Shown piece by piece: positions 1 through 6,531 of a DNA stretch of 11,882 nucleotides. Made by a program: the position numbers and the translations under genes. Position 1 is the stretch's first letter; each line of letters opens with the position of its first letter. The notes under the pieces are model-generated. The model was given only the letters and a program-made list of their open reading frames with translations. It was not told where the DNA came from and ran no database searches. This DNA is from JABHQR01 sp043812455 (GTDB lineage Archaea; Nanobdellota; Nanobdellia; Woesearchaeales; GW2011-AR9). Where the stretch lies: positions 1-11,882 of the forward strand of contig JBDRMB010000008.1 of the NCBI GenBank assembly GCA_043812455.1, given 5' to 3'.

Positions 1-930
1 ATCATTTGATAGAATATATCGATAATTTCCATCAGCTTTTGGATAAACCCATGCTTCAATAGTAATTGCATTAACTATGCTATTTGTACTAGCATCATTC
101 CCAATATTAATATAATCACTACCTCCATCAAACTCATAAGCCCCCTTACCATCATAACCACCAGTTCTATTCCATGTTACACCATTTATTGTTCCATTAT
201 TACCATAAGGAGAGTAATCTTTAGTTGTAGAAGCAGGATTGGCAGTATTATTTTCAAAAGGCATGTTCAATACAGTTAATGATATTCCGTTCATGTACCA
301 GTTGACAATACCCTTAGCAGACTCGTTTGTTAAATCATAATAAACTGTTAAGTTCTCTGTTGTTAGGTTAGCTCCATAAGTGGAATTTAAAGTTACATTT
401 TCTACATCATTACTTGATATTGATAACTGTCCCCCACCAGTATCTAAAGCAATTGACATCCCTTGTTCTAAGATTGGAACTTTAACTGAATCTGTAGACT
501 CTGAAGAACTATTCCCTGAAAAGCTATTATCTGGAAAATTTTCTACTGGAAGAATTTCTTCTTCTAAACTATCAGGAACAGTATCATCAAGAGCTGGTTC
601 TCCTATAATTACTGGTTTTGGAATAACTTCTATTTCTTCTTCAACTATTTCTTCAACAGGAATTTCTATTGGAACCCCTATCGAGATTTCAGTTTCATTT
701 ACTTCTAAGATAGGTGTTTCATTAACGCTGACTATTGGGGCAGAAACTGCAGCACCAGTCAAAATATTATTAAAATGATCCAAAGACTGAGCTATATCAA
801 TTTCACCATCATCATTGATTGGATCAAACAATATTAATGTAAATAAAGCTATTAAAAAGAAAATGAAAAATATCCAGAATAAGTTCAAATCAAGAGTCCT
901 TTTCCAGTTCTTAAATTCTTTATTTTTCAT
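1..930 (-). CDS. N-terminally anchored surface protein with LamG-like domain (3' partial)
   Basis: The reverse strand is open from ATG at 930 to the left edge: 310 codons, no stop, so the C-terminus is missing. Residues 1-16 are basic, 17-35 form one hydrophobic span (FWIFFIFFLIALFTLILF), and the rest is predicted extracellular. Residues 70-160 are a low-complexity Glu/Pro/Ser stalk with EIVEEEIEVIPKP and a Ser-rich stretch. From about residue 175 there are many N-X-S/T sequons. Residues 222-310 (NMPFENN, DYSPYGNNGTING, AYEFDGGSDYINIGN, ITIEAWVYP) match the start of a LamG/concanavalin A-like fold as found in archaeal surface proteins. The start overlaps the stop of the upstream AbrB-like gene (ATGA at 927-930), implying coupled translation; no Shine-Dalgarno site is seen. 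It probably binds glycan or forms part of the envelope; the ligand is unknown. The domain call rests on motif recognition. Confidence 0.85.
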   Translation of the reverse strand, partial: MKNKEFKNWKRTLDLNLFWIFFIFFLIALFTLILFDPINDDGEIDIAQSLDHFNNILTGAAVSAPIVSVNETPILEVNETEISIGVPIEIPVEEIVEEEIEVIPKPVIIGEPALDDTVPDSLEEEILPVENFPDNSFSGNSSSESTDSVKVPILEQGMSIALDTGGGQLSISSNDVENVTLNSTYGANLTTENLTVYYDLTNESAKGIVNWYMNGISLTVLNMPFENNTANPASTTKDYSPYGNNGTINGVTWNRTGGYDGKGAYEFDGGSDYINIGNDASTNSIVNAITIEAWVYPKADGNYRYILSND

Positions 931-1211
931 TTCTTTTTATTTTTCTTAGCAGCTTTATTCTTTGGTTTGTGCATGATCTCAACTTTGACCATAGAACCAA
1001 TAGGAAATTCTTCCCAGAATTTTAATGGTAAAGGAATTCTTTTCTGAGCTTTACCTTGCGCCTGTACTTTATCAACATAAAACATAGAAGAATCGTTAAC
1101 TAACTCTACTTTGACAATAGAATCGAGCGGAAAGTCTGCCCAAAACTTTTTTGGTAAAGGTATTTTCCTCTGCCTAGTTCCCTGTGCTTGAACTCTATCT
1201 ACAAAATACAT
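927..1211 (-). CDS. Tandem-duplicated AbrB/SpoVT-like small protein, putative DNA-binding regulator
   Basis: A 94-residue protein built from two copies of one unit: residues 1-40 (MYFVDRVQAQG, IPLPKKFW, VKVEL) and 43-82 (MFYVDKVQAQG, IPLPLKFW, VKVEI), with 23 of 40 aligned positions identical, then a Lys-rich tail. The pattern 'basic, I-x-L/I-P-K, short helix, G/D-S-x-V-K-V-E' resembles the swapped-hairpin AbrB/MazE/SpoVT DNA-binding domain. That fold normally works as a dimer, so two fused copies could form a pseudo-dimer. This is inference; the motif match is loose. A TTG at 1217 would add two residues, but I choose ATG 1211 because copy two also begins with Met at the same point. The stop overlaps the start of the surface-protein gene. 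A TATA-like box and palindromes lie just upstream and could allow autoregulation. Another small beta-rich protein is possible. Confidence 0.6.
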   Translation of the reverse strand: MYFVDRVQAQGTRQRKIPLPKKFWADFPLDSIVKVELVNDSSMFYVDKVQAQGKAQKRIPLPLKFWEEFPIGSMVKVEIMHKPKNKAAKKNKKK

Positions 1212-1218
1212 TGCCAAT

Positions 1219-1250
1219 TATAGTATACTATATATCTCTGAAAGATATAT
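1219..1250. promoter_or_regulatory. Two adjacent palindromes, candidate operator of the AbrB-like gene
   Basis: Between the TATA-like box and the start of the AbrB-like gene lie a 14-bp perfect palindrome, tatagtatactata (1219-1232), and an overlapping inverted repeat with 8-bp arms, atatatct (1230-1237) and agatatat (1243-1250), around a 5-nt loop. In this position a bound protein would block transcription start on the minus strand, so autoregulation is plausible. AT-rich DNA produces such palindromes by chance, so functional confidence is modest. Confidence 0.4.
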
Positions 1251-1256
1251 TGTAGG

Positions 1257-1264
1257 TTTATAAA
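1257..1264 (-). promoter_or_regulatory. TATA-like box for the AbrB-like/surface-protein operon
   Basis: TTTATAAA, centred about 50 nt upstream of ATG 1211 on the minus strand. With the usual archaeal spacing of about 26 nt, transcription would start near 1234 and leave a leader of roughly 23 nt without a Shine-Dalgarno site. The octamer is self-complementary, so direction is set only by context. Confidence 0.4.
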
Positions 1265-1329
1265 GGTTTTCTTTCCGACTGAAAACCAGTTTAGTCTATG
1301 GTAAGTTTATTTTAGATATATAATAAACT
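1265..1329. repeat. Two inverted repeats in the divergent intergenic region
   Basis: Arms ggttttc (1265-1271) and gaaaacc (1281-1287) enclose a 9-nt loop. Arms agtttatt (1304-1311) and aataaact (1322-1329) enclose a 10-nt loop. They sit midway between the two divergent genes and could be regulator sites or RNA hairpins. Neither is followed by an oligo-T run, so terminators are unlikely. Confidence 0.35.
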
Positions 1330-1410
1330 AAAGATATTTAAATGTTTCTAGATCACAAAAAATTAATTTACAAGATTTTACACCAATCATCAATCATAAA
1401 ACAGAAGTAA

Positions 1411-1418
1411 TTTAAATT
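1411..1418 (+). promoter_or_regulatory. TATA-like box for the sugar-kinase operon
   Basis: TTTAAATT lies about 42 nt upstream of the kinase ATG at 1457. Normal archaeal spacing would put the transcription start near 1440 and give a leader of about 15 nt. Another AT-rich candidate (tatttaaa, 1335-1342) lies further upstream. The whole region is AT-rich, so this is only a best guess. Confidence 0.3.
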
Positions 1419-1456
1419 AGAAAATATTCTTTCTATAATATAATCGATAATAAAAG

Positions 1457-2419
1457 ATGGGATTAGATGTTGTTTGCATTGGCTCAGCCACAGTAGATAA
1501 ATTCTTAACAGTAGAAGAAAGTATTGCCCATTTACATTTAGGAGATAAAGTTCTTGTTAAAAACCAAGACATTCATTCTGGTGGTGGTGGTACAAATACT
1601 GCTGCGGCCTTATCATTATTAGGATTAAAAACGGGAATTATTACAAAATTAGGTGATGACCATTATGCTGATTTTCTGACTAAAGATCTTAAGAAGTATA
1701 ACATTAAATTGTTAACACCAAATAAAAGCAAAAAACATACCGATAGTAGTACAATTATTTCGTCTCGTAAAGATAAAGACCGAATAATTTTGGTACATAA
1801 AGATGCTTCTTTAGATTTGACAAGCAAAGATATTGATTTTGTAGAATTAAAAAAGGCAAAATGGATCTATTTAGCTACTTTGATAGGCAAGTCTGAGTAT
1901 ACTGCAAAGAAGATTGTTCAATTTGCAAAAAGAAATAATATCAAGGTTCTTTTTAATCCTTCAGCTTATTTGGCTAAGCAAGGTACTAAAAAACTTAAAA
2001 CTTTTTTAGAATCTAGTGAGATAATTATTTTGAACAAAGAAGAAGCACGATTTCTGTTAAAAAATAAAAAAAGTAAAACTGAAAAGATGTTAATTAAATT
2101 ATCTAAACTTGGTCCGAACAAAGTAATTATTACTGATGGTAAAAAAACATTGATAGGATTTGATGGAACTAATTTTTATTTAAGCAAAACACCTAATGTT
2201 AAAGTAATTCACACAGCAGGTTCTGGTGACGCTTTCAGTTCAGGATTTTTGGCAGGAATAATCAATGGAGACAGTATGGAAATGGCAATCAAAATTGGAC
2301 AGGCTAATGCATCTTCAGTAGTTCAGCATATTGGTACTAAGAATAAATTATTAACAAGAAAAGAAGCATTAAGTTTCATTAAAAGGCATAAAATTAAAGT
2401 TGAGAAAAGTAAGGTTTGA
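1457..2419 (+). CDS. PfkB/ribokinase-family sugar or sugar-phosphate kinase
   Basis: A 320-residue protein, usual length for the PfkB family, which phosphorylates sugars, sugar phosphates or nucleosides with ATP. Visible family marks: VVCIGSATVD near the N-terminus (6-14), the glycine-rich signature SGGGGTNTAAA (41-51) that contacts the sugar, LNKEEA (192-197), VIITDGKK (223-230), and the second signature HTAGSGDAFSSGFLAG (252-267) whose GSGD supplies the anion hole and catalytic base Asp258. The canonical DTxGAGD begins with His here. The substrate cannot be read from the sequence. The following aldolase, RpiB-like and epimerase genes favour a sugar-phosphate such as fructose-6-P, tagatose-6-P or fructose-1-P, but ribokinase-type activity remains possible. 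It is the first gene of the plus-strand run; the next gene starts 24 nt after its TGA. The start is ATG with no clear Shine-Dalgarno site. Confidence 0.9.
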   Translation: MGLDVVCIGSATVDKFLTVEESIAHLHLGDKVLVKNQDIHSGGGGTNTAAALSLLGLKTGIITKLGDDHYADFLTKDLKKYNIKLLTPNKSKKHTDSSTIISSRKDKDRIILVHKDASLDLTSKDIDFVELKKAKWIYLATLIGKSEYTAKKIVQFAKRNNIKVLFNPSAYLAKQGTKKLKTFLESSEIIILNKEEARFLLKNKKSKTEKMLIKLSKLGPNKVIITDGKKTLIGFDGTNFYLSKTPNVKVIHTAGSGDAFSSGFLAGIINGDSMEMAIKIGQANASSVVQHIGTKNKLLTRKEALSFIKRHKIKVEKSKV

Positions 2420-2443
2420 ATCAAAAAGGATTAAAGGAAAAAA

Positions 2444-4249
2444 ATGTTAGACAGAAAAGCTATTGATTGGATTAAATCGGAAGAAGCTAAAGGTTTGTCT
2501 GATGTTAAGGTTAAGAAAGAATTAGAGAAAGGTGGCTGGAAGGATGAAGATATTGCTCATGCTATAAATCTTGCACATAAAGGAAAAATTAATTGGATGC
2601 CAATCTTAGGAGTTTTCTTAGTAAGTCTGATTGCTTTTGCTTTTTTTACAGGAATAATCTTTTCATTAGGAATATTAATATTTTGTTTATTGTATACTTT
2701 AATTCCTTATATCAAATCTGGTAAGAAAGAACTTTATTCAGAATTGTTCTTGTTAATTTTCAGTTCGGCACTAATTTCTTCTGCCATAGCTCTGGCAACT
2801 TTTAATTTATCAGTGTTGATTATACATTTAGTAGATATAATAATCCCAATTTGGCTAATTATTGTACTTCCAATAATTAGTGTGATAATATTATTCTATG
2901 CATTCTTTTTAATATTAGCAAAATTGTCTAAACATTTTATTGGTTACTTTGACTATGAATCATTCTTTGTTTTCAAGCATTGGCCTTTCAAATTGTTCAA
3001 TATTAATTGGAAACATAAATGGGCAGTTGTTAAATATCCATTAATTGCTGCGATTGTTCCACTAATTATTTTTCTCCTTGTCTTTAATTTCTACTTTATA
3101 CCAGAATTTAATGAAAAGCTGGAAAGATCCAGTGAAGGTGTGAATGAACAGGTATCACAACAATTACTTGATAATTTAATTGAACAAATTTCTAGAGTTC
3201 CAATTTCTGAACATTTAATATATCCAATACATAAAATTGGAAATAATCTAGAATATGACCCTGATTGTTGCCAAGATTTTTATGCAATTTATAGGAATTG
3301 CGATGTTGAAGAACTTCGATGTAAAGAACTGATTCCAGTAGGATATACGGAACTTGAAGAACTGTTCTTAGAGTTCCCAGATGGAATTTCCATAATTGAT
3401 AAATATGAACTTGATAATAGTACTTATTTATTATTCAGAGGAACCCATTCATATGAAGAATTGCTTTCTGGTTCACTTTTTGACGAGGATATGTTGCATT
3501 TGGAAATAATTCAAGAGCTGGAAGATAATTTTGATTCATATTATTTAGAAAAATTAGAATCAGATCCTGTTGAAGCAAACATCTTTAACTTCTTTAGTGT
3601 TGTGAACAACAGAATAACAAGCACAATGGAATTGGCAAGATTTTCAGCAAATAACTTCTTTTCAAGAGATGTTGCAAATTATGAATGGGACGAAATTCTA
3701 GAAGGTTATGAACAAGGGGTTTTTTATGATGGAACTGATTCATTAACAGAGCATGTTACAAGATTAACAGGAAATGTTAAATTACTTTATGATAGATATT
3801 TGGAGACAGAAGAATTGGATGTTTCCGAAGAATTTTATTATAGTTCTGGTGGATTTATGGGAATTGTAAGAGAACATTATAATTACAAATACTTAAGAGA
3901 ATCTGTCTCGTCTTGGGAATATTTAGCTAGAAGAACTAGCTTGGTTCAAGATTTTAGTCAACAATTGGGTGAAGAATTTAATAAATATCCACGAGATACA
4001 ATCGAAGAGTATTATGAAGACAGGTATGTTGAAGAATCTGAAGAAAGTAAAGCAATAAGATTAAAACTTTTAGAAACTTACCTAGCTAGAGAATTGCAAA
4101 ATGCTTGTTATGATTATCAAGCAGCTGACTGGAATGACTATGAGGATTATATCACAAAATGCACAATTGAATTAGCAGATATAACTCAAAAACCAGAACT
4201 TTATATGGATTATGAGGATATGGAAAAATATGGTGTTAGCAAATACTAA
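2444..4249 (+). CDS. Multi-pass membrane protein with UBA-like N-terminus and large acidic C-terminal domain, unknown function
   Basis: A 601-residue protein I do not recognise as a named family. Residues 1-45 (AIDWIKSEEAKGLSD, KKELEKGGWKDEDI, HAINLA) form a short helical module of the kind often placed before membrane spans in DPANN proteins. Hydrophobic spans are visible at about 51-72, 73-90, 101-121, 123-160 (long enough for two) and 198-219. Residues 220-601 are a soluble domain rich in Asp, Glu and Tyr, with cysteines at 275, 276, 286 and 293 (DPDCC, RNCDVEELRC) and two more near the C-terminus. No catalytic motif is evident. An AAAGGA at 2433-2438 sits 5 nt before ATG 2444. The gene lies inside a run of sugar-phosphate enzyme genes and its end overlaps the aldolase start by 20 bp, suggesting co-expression. 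A transporter, sensor or envelope role would be a guess. Confidence 0.85.
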   Translation: MLDRKAIDWIKSEEAKGLSDVKVKKELEKGGWKDEDIAHAINLAHKGKINWMPILGVFLVSLIAFAFFTGIIFSLGILIFCLLYTLIPYIKSGKKELYSELFLLIFSSALISSAIALATFNLSVLIIHLVDIIIPIWLIIVLPIISVIILFYAFFLILAKLSKHFIGYFDYESFFVFKHWPFKLFNINWKHKWAVVKYPLIAAIVPLIIFLLVFNFYFIPEFNEKLERSSEGVNEQVSQQLLDNLIEQISRVPISEHLIYPIHKIGNNLEYDPDCCQDFYAIYRNCDVEELRCKELIPVGYTELEELFLEFPDGISIIDKYELDNSTYLLFRGTHSYEELLSGSLFDEDMLHLEIIQELEDNFDSYYLEKLESDPVEANIFNFFSVVNNRITSTMELARFSANNFFSRDVANYEWDEILEGYEQGVFYDGTDSLTEHVTRLTGNVKLLYDRYLETEELDVSEEFYYSSGGFMGIVREHYNYKYLRESVSSWEYLARRTSLVQDFSQQLGEEFNKYPRDTIEEYYEDRYVEESEESKAIRLKLLETYLARELQNACYDYQAADWNDYEDYITKCTIELADITQKPELYMDYEDMEKYGVSKY

Positions 4250-5177
4250 AACAATATTAAAAAAGGCGCAGAAAGGTAAATATGCGGTCGGACATTTTAA
4301 CATCAACAATATGGAAATTGTCCAAGCAGTAGTTGCTGCTGCTGAAAAAATGAAATCACCAGTAATATTAGCAACTTCTGAAGGTGCAATCAAATATGCA
4401 GGAATAGAATACCTTTACAATTTGGCAGTTACTGCTTCTGGAAGTGTTGGTAAAGTGAAAGGAAAAAATATTCCGATTGCATTACATCTTGATCACGGCA
4501 AAGATATGAAGATAATCAAACAGTGTATTGATATTGGATACTCTTCAGTTATGATTGATGCTTCCCATGAAGATTTTGAAACAAATATCAAATTGACCAA
4601 AAAAGTTGTACAATGGGCTCACAAAAAAGGGATCTCTGTAGAAGCTGAAATTGGTACAATCGGTGGTACTGAAGATTTAGTCTCCTCTAAACACATCATT
4701 TACACTGATCCAAAAAAAGCTAAAGAATTTGTTGACAGAACAGGTTGTGACTTCTTAGCAGTCGCTATCGGCACATCTCATGGAGCCTACAAATTTAAGA
4801 TTCAAGGCAACAAACCAGTCAAATTGCGACAAGATATTCTCAAAGAGATCAAAAAAATCGTTAAAATTCCGCTTGTTTTACATGGTGCTTCAGGAGTGCC
4901 TAAAAATATGGTTAAAATTGCTAAACAGTATGGTGCTGATCTTAGTGGAGTTAAAGGAGTACCTGAAACACAAACCAAGATTGCAATTAAAGGCGGAATT
5001 TGTAAAGTTAATACTGATACCGACCTAAGAATAGCTTTTGATGCTGGTGTTAGATCAGTAATCAAAAACAAGCCAAAAGATTTTGATCCGCGACATATCT
5101 TAGGTCCAGCAAAAGAAATGATGCAAAAGGTTGTTGAGGATAGGATTAAATTGTTTGGTAGCGTAAATAAAGCTTGA
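4230..5177 (+). CDS. fba: Class II (zinc) fructose-bisphosphate aldolase family
   Basis: 315 residues from ATG 4230. It cleaves a ketohexose 1,6-bisphosphate to DHAP and glyceraldehyde-3-P, or runs in reverse for gluconeogenesis. It matches bacterial class IIB aldolases throughout: YAVGHFNINN (18-27), LHLDHGKD (85-92) with catalytic Asp88 and zinc ligand His89, VEAEIGTIGGTED (137-149), zinc ligands His184 (GTSHGAYK) and His218 (LHGASGVP), phosphate-binding KVNTDTDLR (259-267), and a C-terminus DPRHILGPA...FGSVNKA typical of the family. The loop at about 236-258 carries an insertion like that of the CbbA/Giardia subgroup. The NTDTD Asp is associated with fructose- over tagatose-bisphosphate use, as I recall, so FBP is favoured. 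An upstream ATG at 4212 exists, but MVLANTK fits the family N-terminus better, with GAGGA at 4214-4218 as ribosome site. It overlaps the membrane-protein gene by 20 bp. Confidence 0.93.
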   Translation: MVLANTKTILKKAQKGKYAVGHFNINNMEIVQAVVAAAEKMKSPVILATSEGAIKYAGIEYLYNLAVTASGSVGKVKGKNIPIALHLDHGKDMKIIKQCIDIGYSSVMIDASHEDFETNIKLTKKVVQWAHKKGISVEAEIGTIGGTEDLVSSKHIIYTDPKKAKEFVDRTGCDFLAVAIGTSHGAYKFKIQGNKPVKLRQDILKEIKKIVKIPLVLHGASGVPKNMVKIAKQYGADLSGVKGVPETQTKIAIKGGICKVNTDTDLRIAFDAGVRSVIKNKPKDFDPRHILGPAKEMMQKVVEDRIKLFGSVNKA

Positions 5178-5198
5178 GGATATTATGATATAGTTTGA

Positions 5199-5206
5199 TT
5201 TAAAAA
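5199..5206 (+). promoter_or_regulatory. Possible internal promoter (TATA-like) for the rpiB gene
   Basis: TTTAAAAA in the 54-nt gap between aldolase and rpiB is centred about 29 nt before ATG 5232. A transcript started from it would be nearly leaderless, fitting the lack of a Shine-Dalgarno site before rpiB. The surroundings are AT-rich and the call is weak. Confidence 0.25.
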
Positions 5207-5231
5207 ATGGGTTAAAATAATACAAAGAAAA

Positions 5232-5678
5232 ATGGAATCAAAAAAACAAAAAACAATATATTTAGGATCTGACCATGCTGGATACAAACTTAAAGAAGAA
5301 ATTGAACTGTGGTTAGTTAAGAAAAACATCCCTTTTATTGATCTTGGAAACATCAAATTGCAAAAGACTGATGACTATCCTGATTATGCAAAAAGGGTTG
5401 CAAAGGAAGTAGTTAAGAGAAAATCTTTTGGAATTCTGTTCTGTGGTTCCGCACAAGGAATGTGTATCGCTGCAAATAAAGTTAACGGAGCACGTGCGGG
5501 TATTCCAACCAATTTGAAAGAAGCAGGACTATTGAGAGAACATAATGATGCCAATATAGTCTGCTTATCTGGATGGTACATGAAACTAGATTTAGCTAAA
5601 AGGATTATAAGTAAATTCCTTAATACTGAATTTTCTAAAGAACTTCGGCATAGAAGAAGAGTTAAAAAATTAGAATAA
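5232..5678 (+). CDS. rpiB: RpiB/LacAB-family sugar-phosphate isomerase
   Basis: 148 residues, the usual RpiB size. The family interconverts ribose-5-P and ribulose-5-P, and members act on allose-6-P or galactose-6-P (LacAB). Visible marks: YLGSDHAGYKLKE (10-22) with Asp14 and His15, DDYPDYA (47-53), FGILFCGSAQGMCIAANK (66-83) with the catalytic-type Cys71 and anion-hole loop, and REHNDANIVCLSG (102-114) with His104/Asn105. The loop reads GSAQG rather than the common GTGIG or GSGNG, and WYMKLD replaces the usual GAR-type segment, so substrate preference may differ from housekeeping RpiB. The stop lies 16 nt before a 33-codon ORF that leads into the epimerase gene. With a PfkB kinase, an aldolase and an Rpe homologue nearby, either pentose-phosphate or 6-phospho-hexose isomerisation is possible. 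Confidence 0.92.
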   Translation: MESKKQKTIYLGSDHAGYKLKEEIELWLVKKNIPFIDLGNIKLQKTDDYPDYAKRVAKEVVKRKSFGILFCGSAQGMCIAANKVNGARAGIPTNLKEAGLLREHNDANIVCLSGWYMKLDLAKRIISKFLNTEFSKELRHRRRVKKLE

Positions 5679-5694
5679 ACAACAGATTTTTCAA

Positions 5695-5796
5695 ATGGAT
5701 GTAACTAAAGTATTTAATGAAAATGGTATCTTTATTATCATGGCAATGATTTTACTATTACTGTTTTTTGGGATACTGTTTAAATTTGTATTTTAA
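5695..5796 (+). CDS. 33-residue single-span membrane microprotein
   Basis: A short ORF fills the gap between rpiB and the epimerase gene: ATG 5695, TAA 5794-5796. It begins MDVTKVFNENG, followed by about 20 hydrophobic residues (IFIIMAMILLLLFFGILF), and ends KFVF. It starts 16 nt after the rpiB stop and ends 13 nt before the epimerase ATG, the spacing of a real gene in a compact operon. The single continuous transmembrane-like segment with polar ends is hard to explain as random AT-rich DNA, but T-rich DNA does encode Leu/Ile/Phe, so chance is not excluded. No Shine-Dalgarno site is seen. A role as a small subunit or membrane tether is speculation. Confidence 0.5.
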   Translation: MDVTKVFNENGIFIIMAMILLLLFFGILFKFVF

Positions 5797-5809
5797 AAAA
5801 GAAAAAAAG

Positions 5810-6442
5810 ATGAAACAAAAGATTTTACCATCAGTAATGGCAAAAAGCCAGAAAGAACTTGACACTGATTTTAAGAAATTAAAAGGTGTAGTTACACACC
5901 TTCATTTAGATATTATTGACGGAAAATCTGCACCAAATAAGGTAATGATGTTTCCATTCAAACTCAAAAAAGAATTTCAATATTCTGCCCATCTAATGAT
6001 AAAAGATCCAGAAAAGTGGATTGATAAGAACTTAACAAGGATTGAACTTTTCATTCCACAATTCGAAGAGTTGAAATCTGTTGATAATTATATTAAAAAA
6101 ATGAAAATTAAAGGCAAAACAACTGCTTTTGCTATCAAACCAGAAACTAAAGTTAACACAATTAAACTTTACCTGAATGAAATTGATTACGTATTAGTTC
6201 TTACTGTACATCCTGGTTTTTATGGTGCCAAATACTTAAAATGTGAATTAAAAAAGATCGCACAGATTAAAAAAATAAACCCCCAAGTCAAAGTGATTGT
6301 TGATGGTGGAATGAATCCGAGCACAATCGGTGCAGCAGCAAAGGCCGGGGCAGATTATTTTGTTTCAGGTTCTTACACTACTAAAGCAAATAAACCTAGA
6401 ACTTCAATTAGAAATTTATTGAAAGCTATTAAAAATAAATAG
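5810..6442 (+). CDS. rpe: Ribulose-phosphate 3-epimerase family protein
   Basis: 210 residues from ATG 5810, slightly short for Rpe (about 220). The family epimerises C3 of ketose phosphates (ribulose-5-P/xylulose-5-P; also allulose-6-P to fructose-6-P) in a metal-dependent TIM barrel. Seen: ILPSVMAKS (5-13), metal ligands His32 and Asp34 in HLDIIDGK, His61 in SAHLMIKDP, PGFYGAKYL (135-143) in place of the usual PGFGGQKF phosphate-contacting loop, and VDGGM (164-168) with the second catalytic Asp165, then SGSYTT for phosphate binding. The canonical FHxE segment is absent (IELFIPQFEE here), so it is a divergent member and a hexulose-6-P substrate is possible. A TTG at 5768 would extend the N-terminus into the microprotein, but the family begins at the Met of MKQKILPS. 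It is the last gene of the plus-strand run and converges on a minus-strand gene 89 nt away. Confidence 0.88.
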   Translation: MKQKILPSVMAKSQKELDTDFKKLKGVVTHLHLDIIDGKSAPNKVMMFPFKLKKEFQYSAHLMIKDPEKWIDKNLTRIELFIPQFEELKSVDNYIKKMKIKGKTTAFAIKPETKVNTIKLYLNEIDYVLVLTVHPGFYGAKYLKCELKKIAQIKKINPQVKVIVDGGMNPSTIGAAAKAGADYFVSGSYTTKANKPRTSIRNLLKAIKNK

Positions 6443-6509
6443 TTTACTTGTTAGATTATATTTGAATAATAGATTATTTAAAATGATGATGATAAAATTA
6501 AACATAAAT

Positions 6510-6530
6510 AAAAAATATAAATTAAAAAAA
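6510..6530 (-). terminator. Oligo-T terminator of the minus-strand surface-protein cluster
   Basis: On the minus strand a T7 run (6524-6530) directly follows the coiled-coil gene's TAA, and a T6 run lies at 6510-6515. U-rich tracts without a hairpin are the usual archaeal intrinsic terminator. For the opposing operon, two T5 runs at 6539-6549, inside the end of the convergent gene, could serve in the plus direction. The rest of 6443-6531 is AT-rich with no gene. Confidence 0.4.
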
Positions 6531-6531
6531 A

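Noticed and set aside
380..778. Plus-strand ORF of 132 codons
   Set aside because: Ser/Thr/Ile-rich low-complexity translation opposite the sequon-rich, Glu-rich surface protein on the minus strand, which has a membrane span and a recognisable LamG start.
4172..4393. Minus-strand ORF across the membrane-protein/aldolase junction
   Set aside because: It lies opposite two well-supported genes and shows no family features.
5768..5809. TTG-initiated N-terminal extension of the epimerase
   Set aside because: It overlaps the microprotein in another frame, and the family N-terminus begins at the ATG at 5810.
6483..6489. ATGATGA resembling a C box of an archaeal C/D guide RNA
   Set aside because: No CTGA D box or second box pair follows at suitable distance; it is part of a simple ATG/ATT-rich stretch.
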